DNA of 11,696 nucleotides from Chersky-822 sp035553055 (lineage in GTDB: Bacteria; Actinomycetota; Actinomycetes; Streptosporangiales; Streptosporangiaceae): assembly GCA_035553055.1 (NCBI GenBank), contig DATNEK010000228.1:1-11696 (forward strand). The letters run 5' to 3'. The position numbers and the translations under genes are program-made. The notes under the pieces are model-generated. The model saw nothing but the letters and a program-made list of their open reading frames with translations, searched no databases and had not been told where the DNA came from. Below are positions 1-6,285 of the stretch, one piece after another. The first letter of the stretch is position 1; every line of letters begins with the position of its first letter.

Positions 1-1
1 G

Positions 2-1429
2 TACGGCCAGCAACCCGACGCGGGCTACGGGCGGCCTGACGCGGGCTACGGGCGGCCTGACGCGGGCTACGGGCGGCCTGACGCGGGCTACGGGCAGCAG
101 CAGTACAGCCAGCCGCCCGGTCAGCCGATGTACGGCCAGCAGCCAGCGCGGGCGGCGCATCAGCCGCCTGACTACAACCAGCCGGGGTATGGCCAGCCCG
201 GGTACGGCCAGCAACCGACTCAGCCCGAATACGGCCAGCAACCCGGGTACGGCCAGCAACCGACTCAGGCGGCCTACGACCAGATCGGCTACGGTCAGCC
301 GACGTCGCCGGACTATGGCCAGCAGGCCGGACCCCTGCCCAGCTACGGGCAGCAGGGCCAGTTCGGACAGCAGGGCCAGTTCGGGCAGCAGGGAGTTGGC
401 CAGCCGCAAGCGCAGGCTGGCTGGGTCACCGGGACCCCGGCACCAGGCGGCGTCCCGCTTCGTCCGCTCGGCCTAGGCGACATCCTGAGCGGGACGTTCA
501 CCCTGATCAGGCAGAACCCGGCCGCGACGGTCGGCCTCGTGGCGCTTGGGACACTCGCCGGTGCCGTGCTCGCGATCGTGCTCAGTCTCATCGCGAACCG
601 GTCAGGCACTTCGGGCGGAGCTGTCCTGGCTGACATTCCGGCGATCATCATTGACGCCGCCGTCGGCGGCGGCGTGCTCGCCGCCCTCGGCAAGGCGCTA
701 CTTGGCCGCAGGATCGGCCTAGGCGAGGCTCTGCAGCAGTCCAGGCTCGGCTGGATGATACTGACCGGGCTCGGCTACTGGCTCATGGTCGCGGTGATCT
801 GGTACGTCCCTGCGCTGGTGCTGCACGGATTCGGCTTCTTGATCTCGTTCCCGCTCGGAGCTTGGCTCGGCATCATGCTGTGCCTGATGTTCCCTGTGGT
901 GGTGCTGGAGCGGCAGAACACGTTGGCCGCCGCTAGCAGGTCATGGCAGCTCGTCAAGGGCAGCTTCTGGCGGTTCTTCGGGATTTTCGCGCTGCTATTC
1001 GCCGTGCTCTTCGTGCTGTTCTTCATCGTCGGCATCATCTTCGCGATCGTGGCCGGGATAGGAATCGCCTCATCGCACGGTAACGGCGCGGTGGCGAGCG
1101 GCGTCGCGATCGGCGCGATCATCGCCTTCGCGATCTTCTACTTCATCGTCGTATCGGTTCTTATCGCCTTGTGGTCCGCGATGGTGGTGCTGCTTTACGC
1201 CGACGTCCGCATGCGCAAGGAAGGCATGGACCTCGTGCTGCAGCAGGCGGCTGCGAACGGGCAGCTCACTGGCGATGAGTTCGCCAGCTACGCGCCTGGC
1301 CAGCCGGTTGGCGGCGGTTACCAAGGCGGCGGTTACCAAGGCGGCGGCTACCAAGGCAGTGGTTACCAGGACGGCGGATATCAAGGCGGATCGCCTGGTG
1401 GCCACGCAGGCAATCCGCCGGCATTCTGA
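2..1429 (+). CDS. Multi-pass membrane protein with Tyr/Gly/Gln-rich tails, 5' end outside window
   Basis: The frame is open from base 2, so the ATG at 128 is internal and the true start lies upstream; 475 residues are visible. The first ~150 residues are low-complexity YGQQP-, DAGYGRP- and GQQGQF-type repeats. A conserved motif (RPLGLGDILSGTF, from about base 460) opens the membrane domain. Hydrophobic stretches follow at about 530-595, 620-700, 750-905, 970-1070 and 1090-1205, giving roughly six membrane passes. The tail ends in five GGGYQ-like repeats. The core resembles actinobacterial proteins annotated as 'glycerophosphoryl diester phosphodiesterase membrane domain', but no catalytic phosphodiesterase domain is visible, so enzymatic activity should not be assumed. 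It is first of the visible DUF4129/DUF4350/MoxR/DUF58 group, and by position corresponds to M. tuberculosis Rv3689 (from memory). Its role is unknown; a membrane partner of the MoxR module is inference. Confidence 0.85.
   Translation, partial: YGQQPDAGYGRPDAGYGRPDAGYGRPDAGYGQQQYSQPPGQPMYGQQPARAAHQPPDYNQPGYGQPGYGQQPTQPEYGQQPGYGQQPTQAAYDQIGYGQPTSPDYGQQAGPLPSYGQQGQFGQQGQFGQQGVGQPQAQAGWVTGTPAPGGVPLRPLGLGDILSGTFTLIRQNPAATVGLVALGTLAGAVLAIVLSLIANRSGTSGGAVLADIPAIIIDAAVGGGVLAALGKALLGRRIGLGEALQQSRLGWMILTGLGYWLMVAVIWYVPALVLHGFGFLISFPLGAWLGIMLCLMFPVVVLERQNTLAAASRSWQLVKGSFWRFFGIFALLFAVLFVLFFIVGIIFAIVAGIGIASSHGNGAVASGVAIGAIIAFAIFYFIVVSVLIALWSAMVVLLYADVRMRKEGMDLVLQQAAANGQLTGDEFASYAPGQPVGGGYQGGGYQGGGYQGSGYQDGGYQGGSPGGHAGNPPAF
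17..94 (+). repeat. 21-base in-frame tandem repeat (DAGYGRP)
   Basis: Three complete identical copies of a 21-base unit (17-37, 38-58, 59-79) are followed by a 15-base partial copy (80-94). Each encodes DAGYGRP in the N-terminal tail of the membrane protein. The identity of the copies suggests recent expansion by slippage. Confidence 0.95.
347..394 (+). repeat. 18-base in-frame tandem repeat (GQQGQF)
   Basis: Two near-identical 18-base units (347-364, 365-382) and a partial third (383-394) encode GQQGQF repeats. They lie just before the membrane domain, in the same low-complexity N-terminal tail. Confidence 0.9.
1310..1384 (+). repeat. 15-base in-frame tandem repeat (GGGYQ), five copies
   Basis: Five consecutive 15-base units begin at 1310, 1325, 1340, 1355 and 1370. 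They encode GGGYQ, GGGYQ, GGGYQ, GSGYQ and DGGYQ. The first two are identical and later ones diverge at a few bases. They form the C-terminal tail, mirroring the Tyr/Gly/Gln-rich N-terminus. Confidence 0.95.
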
Positions 1430-1438
1430 CCAGCTCGG

Positions 1439-2110
1439 GTGAAGCTCATGTGGCTCGGACCAGCCGCGGCGGCCGCGCCGCGAATCGTCGGCGGCGGGCC
1501 GCTGATCGGCCGAAAGCAAGCCCAGATCCTGGCCAGGCGGGAACTCGACAAGGTCAGCTTCTGGGCCAGGATCGGTCATGACATCGCGCAGCTCTTCAAC
1601 GGGAGCGCCAACGCGATACCTGGTGGCTGGTTCGGGCTCGTCGTTTTCGGCGTCATCATCGCGGTGCTTGTCATCGCGATCCTGACCTGGGTCCGCCCGT
1701 CCTCCAGGCAACGGACCCTGGCTCGCTCCGTGCTTGGCGGCAAGGAGCGAACGGCGCAGGACTTCCGGCGGTCGGCGATTCGTTTCGCCGAGGCCGGCGA
1801 CTACAGCCAGGCGATTGTCGATGGCGTGCGCGCGATCGCGGCAGAGCTAGAAGAGCGAGGAATACTGCCGCCGCGACCCGGCAGGACTGCGAACGAGCTC
1901 GCGGCCGAAGCGGGCGGCGAGCTTGTCGATCTGGCTCCCGACCTGCGGGCGGTGACGAGGCTATTCGATGACGTCAGGTACGGCGACCGGCCGGGGACCC
2001 AAGCCGGGTACGAGCTTGCCTGCCTGGTCGACAGACGCGTCCAGGCAGCGCCGGTGACCAGGACCGACGGGAACCGTGCCGTCGCCGGTGACCTTCTGGT
2101 GCCGCGATGA
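1439..2110 (+). CDS. DUF4129 domain-containing membrane protein
   Basis: A 223-residue protein with one clear membrane helix at about residues 64-84. An N-terminal segment (about 20-45) has the family-like pattern GRKQAQILARREL. The C-terminal soluble DUF4129 region (about 108-200) contains AIRFAEAGDYSQAIVDGVRA and a TANELAAEAG motif. It starts 9 bases after the preceding stop and overlaps the next gene by 4 bases, so it is probably co-transcribed and translationally coupled. The GTG at 1439 has no good ribosome site; an ATG at 1448, preceded by GGTGAAG at 1438-1444 with only 3 bases spacing, is an alternative that would remove three residues. DUF4129 proteins often accompany MoxR and DUF58 genes, sometimes fused to transglutaminase-like domains; none is fused here. 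The molecular function is unknown. Confidence 0.85.
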   Translation: MKLMWLGPAAAAAPRIVGGGPLIGRKQAQILARRELDKVSFWARIGHDIAQLFNGSANAIPGGWFGLVVFGVIIAVLVIAILTWVRPSSRQRTLARSVLGGKERTAQDFRRSAIRFAEAGDYSQAIVDGVRAIAAELEERGILPPRPGRTANELAAEAGGELVDLAPDLRAVTRLFDDVRYGDRPGTQAGYELACLVDRRVQAAPVTRTDGNRAVAGDLLVPR

Positions 2111-3366
2111 TCGCGCCGCCGACCCGGGTGCGGCCAGATAAGGGCAGCACAGCCGGGGACGACGCGGCGGAGATACTCGCGCGGCGCGGCGCTGACTGGC
2201 AGCGAGACCGCCTGACGTCGATTTGGCGTAGTGCCCGCGCGCCGCTGGCTGTACTAACGTTCGTCGCGGTCGGCGTCATCGCCATCGTGCTGCTCGCGCC
2301 TGCGGCGAAGTCCAACACCTACCTCGACCCCGCTAGTGCGGACAGCGCGGGGACGAAAGCACTCGTCGACATCCTCGGTGCGCGCGGCTTCCGTGTGACC
2401 AGCCTCTACGGGCCGGCCGACGCGCTCGCCGCGATCGGAACGGCACCGAGCACGCGGCCGGGCGTCACACTCGTGATCACCAGGCCCGACCTGCTCACGG
2501 CCGCGCAGCGGGCGCAGCTAGGCCGCGCGGGCGCCGACCTGTTCCTGGTCGAACCCGGCGCGATCTCCCTCAGGGCATTCGCGCCAGCCATCACCGTGGC
2601 GGATACGAACGCGCCGTTCGGCACCCCGGTGGACCCCAGGTGCGGAATCGCGGGAGCGCAACTCGCCGGATCGGCCGATGCCGGCGAGATCACGTACCAC
2701 CGCCCGAGCTACGCGACCGGGTGTTATCCGGTCGACGGCCACCCGTCGGTTGTCCGCTACGACCGGGGCGGCCGCACGATCACCGTTCTCGGGACCGGGT
2801 TGCCGCTCAGCAACGGCTGGCTCGCGCTCGAAGGCAACGCGGCGCTGGCGCTCAACCTGCTCAACGCCCATCGCGTCATCGTCTGGCTAACGCCGGAGCC
2901 CATGATCGCCCGGCCTCCCCCGCCCGCCGGCGGGAGCAAGAACTCCGGGCCATCACTGATACCCGGCGCGGCCTGGCTTGTCGTGGCACAGCTATGCGTC
3001 GCCCTCCTGCTCGCGGCCATCTGGCGGGCTCGCCGGTTCGGCCCGCTGATCTCAGAGGAGCTTCCCTTGGTCGTGCGGGCCAGCGAGACCGTCGAAGGAC
3101 ACGCCAGGCTATACCAGTCGCGCCGGGCCAGGGACCGGGCGGCTCAGGCGCTGCGCGACGACATGCTCGTCCGGATGCGGCCAGCCCTCGGGCTTGTCAG
3201 TGGCGCTCCGGCCGACGCGGTAGCCGACGGCATGGCGAGCCGGTCGCGGCGCAGCAGGCAGGAAATACTCACGATCATCTACGGACCGGCTCCAGCCACC
3301 GACACCGATCTGGTCAAGCTGGCCGGGCAGCTTGATGAACTGGAAAGAGAGGTACGTTCGCAGTGA
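2107..3366 (+). CDS. DUF4350 domain-containing membrane protein
   Basis: A 419-residue protein. The start ATG overlaps the upstream stop as ATGA (2107-2110). It has a cytoplasmic N-terminus of about 45 residues, a membrane helix at about 46-66, and an extracytoplasmic DUF4350 region at about 70-255 that begins YLDPASADSAGTKALVDIL. A second helix lies at about 287-306, followed by a basic, helical cytoplasmic tail of about 110 residues. Two cysteines in the outer domain (about 180 and 207) could form a disulfide (inference). The topology places a folded domain outside the membrane with both ends inside, where the tail could reach the MoxR ATPase encoded next. DUF4350 is a glutamine-amidotransferase-like fold family with no established activity in this context. 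Corresponds to M. tuberculosis Rv3691 by position (from memory). Confidence 0.86.
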   Translation: MIAPPTRVRPDKGSTAGDDAAEILARRGADWQRDRLTSIWRSARAPLAVLTFVAVGVIAIVLLAPAAKSNTYLDPASADSAGTKALVDILGARGFRVTSLYGPADALAAIGTAPSTRPGVTLVITRPDLLTAAQRAQLGRAGADLFLVEPGAISLRAFAPAITVADTNAPFGTPVDPRCGIAGAQLAGSADAGEITYHRPSYATGCYPVDGHPSVVRYDRGGRTITVLGTGLPLSNGWLALEGNAALALNLLNAHRVIVWLTPEPMIARPPPPAGGSKNSGPSLIPGAAWLVVAQLCVALLLAAIWRARRFGPLISEELPLVVRASETVEGHARLYQSRRARDRAAQALRDDMLVRMRPALGLVSGAPADAVADGMASRSRRSRQEILTIIYGPAPATDTDLVKLAGQLDELEREVRSQ

Positions 3367-4367
3367 CCGCCAACGATCAGGCCGGAGCCGGCCCGCAGGC
3401 GCCGTGGCGGCCGGATGCGCCCACGCCAAGGGCCGCCCTTGGGGCCGTTCGCAGCGAAGTGGCCAAGGCCGTCGTCGGCCAGGACTCAGTGGTGAGCGGC
3501 CTGCTGATCGCGCTGATCTGCGAAGGGCACGTACTGCTCGAAGGCGTGCCGGGAGTCGCCAAGACGCTGCTGGTGCGCGCGCTCGGCAGCGCGCTTTCGC
3601 TCGACGCCAAGCGATTGCAGTTCACCCCCGACCTGATGCCAGGCGATGTCACCGGATCGCTGATCTACGACGCCAGGACGTCGCAGTTCGAGTTCAGGCC
3701 AGGGCCGGTCTTCACCAACCTGCTGCTCGCCGATGAGATAAACAGGACGCCGCCCAAGACGCAGGCCGCGTTGCTCGAAGCGATGGAAGAGCGCCAGGTG
3801 TCCGTTGACGGCCATCCGCACCCGCTGCCGGCACCGTTCCTGGTCGCCGCTACCCAGAACCCGGTTGAGTACGAGGGCACCTATCCGCTGCCGGAGGCGC
3901 AGCTTGACCGGTTTATGCTCAAGCTCACCGTTCCGCTGCCTGAGCGAGCCGACGAGATCTCGATTCTCGGCCGGCACGCCGCCGGATTCGATCCGCGTGA
4001 TCTGAGGGCGGCCGGGATGGCGCAGGTCGCCGGGCCTGCCGATCTCACAGCGGCGAGGGATGCGACGAGGAAAGTGCACCTGAGCGCGGAGGTGACCGGC
4101 TACATCGTGGACATTTGCCGAGCCACCAGGCTGTCGCCTTCGTTGCAGCTTGGCGTGTCACCACGAGGGGCGACCGCGCTGCAGGCGACGAGCCGGGCCT
4201 GGGCGTTCCTTTCCGGCCGCGACTACGTGACGCCCGATGACGTGAAGGCGCTGGCTGGGCCGACGCTTCGGCACCGCATCCAACTCAGACCCGAGGTCGA
4301 GCTTGACGGCGCCACCCCGGACGGGGTGCTGGCTGGACTGCTCGCATCGGTACCAGTGCCGCGATGA
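3363..4367 (+). CDS. moxR: MoxR-family AAA+ ATPase
   Basis: A 334-residue protein of typical MoxR length, predicted cytoplasmic. Visible motifs: the Walker A variant GVPGVAKT (61-68), which has Ala where classical P-loops have Gly, as is usual in MoxR proteins; Walker B LLLADE (120-125) followed by INRTPPKTQAALLEAMEE; sensor-1 region ATQNP (163-167); and a PEAQLDRF segment (177-184) with the putative arginine finger R183. A C-terminal lid domain follows, with SPRGATALQATSRAWA. GTG at 3363 overlaps the upstream stop as GTGA, and GAGAGG at 3347-3352 is a plausible ribosome site 10 bases upstream. MoxR ATPases act with vWA-domain partners in assembling or activating other proteins; the DUF58 protein encoded 13 bases downstream is the likely partner. 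Corresponds to M. tuberculosis moxR2 (Rv3692) by context, from memory. Confidence 0.95.
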   Translation: MTANDQAGAGPQAPWRPDAPTPRAALGAVRSEVAKAVVGQDSVVSGLLIALICEGHVLLEGVPGVAKTLLVRALGSALSLDAKRLQFTPDLMPGDVTGSLIYDARTSQFEFRPGPVFTNLLLADEINRTPPKTQAALLEAMEERQVSVDGHPHPLPAPFLVAATQNPVEYEGTYPLPEAQLDRFMLKLTVPLPERADEISILGRHAAGFDPRDLRAAGMAQVAGPADLTAARDATRKVHLSAEVTGYIVDICRATRLSPSLQLGVSPRGATALQATSRAWAFLSGRDYVTPDDVKALAGPTLRHRIQLRPEVELDGATPDGVLAGLLASVPVPR

Positions 4368-4380
4368 TCGTGACCGAGCA

Positions 4381-5673
4381 ATGGCGCTGACTGGGCGTGC
4401 GGCACTGCTCGCGGTAGCTGGCGCGCTGTTGGTGGTTGTGTTCCGCGACGCGGTCGCCATGCTGATCGTCGACGTGGCGATCGCCTGCGCGATTTTCGTC
4501 GACCTGACCCTGGCTGCCAGTCTCAGCAAGCTTGCGGTGACCAGGTCGGGCGACACCAAGGTGCAACTCGGGCAGACCGGCACTGTCACCGTCACGATCG
4601 TGAATAACGGAAAGCGCCGCCTCATCGGGCTGGTCAGGGATGGCTGGCGACCGAGCGCCGGAGCCCAGCCTGCCAGGGCCACCGTCACGCTCCCGGCGAG
4701 CAGGCGAGTGGGGATCACCACGACACTCACGCCGACCAGGCGCGGCGACGTCGCCGCCGGGCCGCTGACCGTCAGGTCGCTCGGCCCGCTCGGTCTGGCC
4801 GGGAGGCAGCGGAACCTGCAAGCGCCGTGGACGGTGCGGGTGCTCCCCGGCTTCCTGAGCCGCAAGCACCTGCCAGAGAAGCTGGCCAGGCTGCGCGAGC
4901 TTGACGGTCAGCACAAGTCGCTTATCCGCGGCCAGGGCAGCGAATTCGACTCGCTCCGCCCTTACGTGCTCGGTGATGATGTGCGTTCCATCGACTGGCG
5001 GTCATCGGCGCGCCGTGCCGACGTGCTGATCAGAACGTGGCGACCGGAGCGTGACCGCAGGATCGTCATCGTGCTCGACACCGGGCGCGGATCGGCGGGC
5101 CGGGTCGGCGGCATCACCAGGCTCGACGCGTCGATGGACGCGGCACTGCTGCTGACGGCGCTCGCGGTACGGGCTGGCGACCGGGTTGACCTGATCGCCG
5201 CCGACCGCAGGGTGCGAGCCAGAGTCGTCGGGGCCGGCCGGCACGAGGTGCTCGCCGCGATCACCAACGAAATGGCCGTGCTCGAATCCGACCTGGTAGA
5301 CCCGGACATCACGCTGATGGCTGCCTCGGTGCTCGGTGTCGCTCGGCAGCGCTGCCTGGTCGTGCTGATGACCGACCTCAACCCGGCCGCTATCAGCCAA
5401 GGCCTGCTGCCGCACATCCAGTTGCTGTCCTCCAGGCACAAGGTGCTGGTCGCGGCCGTCGCCGACCCGAGAATCACCGAGATGGCCACAGCCCGCGATG
5501 ACCTCACCGCCGTGTACGACGCTGCTGCCGCGACCAAGGCGCAGGCCGACCGGGTCCAGGTCAGCGCCAGGCTGAGGCGGTACGGCGTAGAGATCGTCGA
5601 CGCGCCGCCCGAACGCCTGGCACCAGCGCTGGCCGACGCCTACCTGAGCCTCAAGGCCGCTGGCAGGCTCTAG
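4381..5673 (+). CDS. DUF58 / vWA-like domain protein
   Basis: A 430-residue protein. Two N-terminal membrane helices (about 7-21 and 24-46) are followed by a beta-rich region (about 52-155). The DUF58 signature follows at about 191-211 (LRPYVLGDDVRSIDW then AR), and then a vWA-like domain from about 227. The metal-site motif reads VLDTGRGSAG (231-240), so the classic DxSxS is DxGxG with a nearby Ser; metal binding is uncertain. The next motif, LDASMDAALLLTALA, is typical of actinobacterial DUF58 proteins. ATG 4381 is chosen because the longer in-frame TTG at 4303 would overlap the MoxR gene by 65 bases and would add residues without family character. It lies 13 bases after the MoxR stop. It is the likely vWA partner of the MoxR ATPase, anchored in the membrane. 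Equivalent to M. tuberculosis Rv3693 by context (memory). Confidence 0.92.
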   Translation: MALTGRAALLAVAGALLVVVFRDAVAMLIVDVAIACAIFVDLTLAASLSKLAVTRSGDTKVQLGQTGTVTVTIVNNGKRRLIGLVRDGWRPSAGAQPARATVTLPASRRVGITTTLTPTRRGDVAAGPLTVRSLGPLGLAGRQRNLQAPWTVRVLPGFLSRKHLPEKLARLRELDGQHKSLIRGQGSEFDSLRPYVLGDDVRSIDWRSSARRADVLIRTWRPERDRRIVIVLDTGRGSAGRVGGITRLDASMDAALLLTALAVRAGDRVDLIAADRRVRARVVGAGRHEVLAAITNEMAVLESDLVDPDITLMAASVLGVARQRCLVVLMTDLNPAAISQGLLPHIQLLSSRHKVLVAAVADPRITEMATARDDLTAVYDAAAATKAQADRVQVSARLRRYGVEIVDAPPERLAPALADAYLSLKAAGRL

Positions 5674-5696
5674 CCGCTGGCACCCCTGGCGGGCTG

Positions 5697-5708
5697 TCGC
5701 AGCTGCGA
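5697..5708. repeat. Perfect 12-base palindrome
   Basis: TCGCAGCTGCGA reads the same on both strands. It lies 23 bases after the DUF58 stop and overlaps the first of the four hairpin units. It could be part of a terminator stem or a protein-binding dyad; neither is shown. Confidence 0.6.
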
Positions 5709-5861
5709 TGGGTTGCCGGTTTCATCGCGCCGGGCCGACCGGGTGCCGCGATGGATGCCCGAATTCACCCCGGATTTCCCTGATGAAACCCCGATTCCAT
5801 CGCACCGAACCACTCGGAACCGGGCGCCGGGGTGCGATGAATGCCCGAATCCACCGCACCG
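5705..5861. repeat. Four degenerate ~28-base hairpin units (REP-like cluster)
   Basis: Four related units share GATG, exactly 12 bases, then CATCGC or CACC(G/C)C. The GATG begins at 5707, 5750, 5782 and 5836. In units 2-4 the 12-base centre follows a pattern like RAWGCCCGAWTY; unit 1 is more divergent. The outer parts are inverted complements (GCGATG against CATCGC, and GGTGCGATG against C-terminal-side CACCGCACC in the last copy), so each unit can fold as a small hairpin. Intervals between units are 43, 32 and 54 bases. The pattern resembles repetitive extragenic palindromes, but dispersal through the genome cannot be judged from this window. Confidence 0.65.
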
Positions 5862-5880
5862 GGACCGAGCCTGGGCGGGG

Positions 5881-5931
5881 TTCCTGCAGCGTCGCAGGGC
5901 CGGCCATGCTGCCCTGTCGCAGTGCCAGGAA
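5881..5931. repeat. Nested hairpin (outer TTCCTG/CAGGAA, inner CAGGGC/GCCCTG)
   Basis: The outer arms TTCCTG (5881-5886) and CAGGAA (5926-5931) enclose the inner arms CAGGGC (5895-5900) and GCCCTG (5911-5916) around a 10-base loop. Internal loops of 8 and 9 bases separate the two stems. It could contribute to termination or be another extragenic palindrome. Confidence 0.5.
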
Positions 5932-6001
5932 CTTAAGGAAGTGCCGTCGCGGCCAGGCCGGGCAAGACCGGGGAGAGTTAGCCGCGTCCTAAGCCCGGAG
6001 T

Positions 6002-6076
6002 TTCATGATCTGGGAGACTTTATAACGCTATGCGCGGAAAACTCTCCCACACCCGAAAAGCCTCCCAGATCATGAA
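6002..6076. repeat. 75-base inverted repeat with 20-base arms (19 of 20 paired)
   Basis: The left arm 6002-6021 pairs with the right arm 6057-6076. The outer 15 bases (TTCATGATCTGGGAG) are perfectly complementary, then one mismatch (6017/6061), then four more pairs. The 35-base centre contains AACTCTCCC (6040-6048), the complement of GGGAGAGTT at 5971-5979 and nearly that of GGGAGACTT at 6012-6020, so alternative pairings exist. No T-run follows. Candidates are a bidirectional terminator, an extragenic palindrome, or a small non-autonomous mobile element; no clear target-site duplication is visible. Confidence 0.75.
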
Positions 6077-6285
6077 CCCGGTATCGGGATAATTGCCCGA
6101 AATGCCCGGGCAGGCAGCAGCGGTCCGGCACTCCCGCGCGCCCAGGCACAACCACCAGTGCCCCCTCATCACACCACGGCCCTATCGTCGTGGTCGGCTC
6201 GGCGACCGCGCTGTCCCGGCCCGCCGCCAGCGCAACGCCGGCCGGACCTCGCCCGACCGGACCACTGCTTACTTTCACCAGCCGC

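Larger units (their letters stand above)
5674..6285. other. Convergent intergenic region, palindrome-rich, no supported gene
   Basis: This 612-base gap separates two converging genes. Short frames cross it, but none has a recognisable product or ribosome site. It holds an imperfect stem just after the DUF58 stop (5672-5695, no T-run), a perfect 12-base palindrome, four degenerate hairpin units, a nested hairpin and a long inverted repeat, all listed separately. Smaller dyads are CCCG/CGGG with a 4-base loop (6077-6088) and the perfect palindrome TGCCCGGGCA (6103-6112). From about 6113 to 6285 I see no further structure worth listing. Some of these stems may terminate transcription from both sides. 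Confidence 0.75.

Noticed and set aside
128..130. ATG 128 as the start of the first gene
   Set aside because: The frame is open back to base 2 with the same repeat type continuing upstream, so this Met is internal.
1070..1711. 213-codon antisense frame across the first two genes
   Set aside because: Composition (Arg/Asp/Ala-rich) is typical of antisense shadows of GC-rich coding sequence, and the + strand genes have clear domains.
4303..4380. Upstream TTG start for the DUF58 gene
   Set aside because: It would overlap the end of the MoxR gene by 65 bases and add a Cys/Arg-rich stretch unlike the family. ATG 4381 begins directly before the first membrane helix.
3486..4914. Long antisense frames opposite the MoxR and DUF58 genes
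   Set aside because: They have no domain features, while the + strand products carry complete AAA+ and DUF58 motifs in the same interval.
5705..5861. CRISPR array
   Set aside because: The repeats are degenerate and hairpin-like, spacing is irregular (43, 32 and 54 bases) and the intervening sequences are too short. No cas gene is present.
5708..6075. Overlapping + strand frames of 94 and 120 codons in the intergenic gap
   Set aside because: They are made of the palindromic repeat units and have no recognisable domain, good ribosome site or membrane segment.
6002..6076. Classical rho-independent terminator
   Set aside because: The stem is strong, but the 35-base loop is large and no T-run follows on either strand, so it is kept as an inverted repeat of unknown role.
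6003..6278. 91-codon - strand frame downstream of the SpoIIM gene
   Set aside because: No family resemblance, and its end lies inside the inverted repeat. Open frames of this length are expected by chance in GC-rich DNA.
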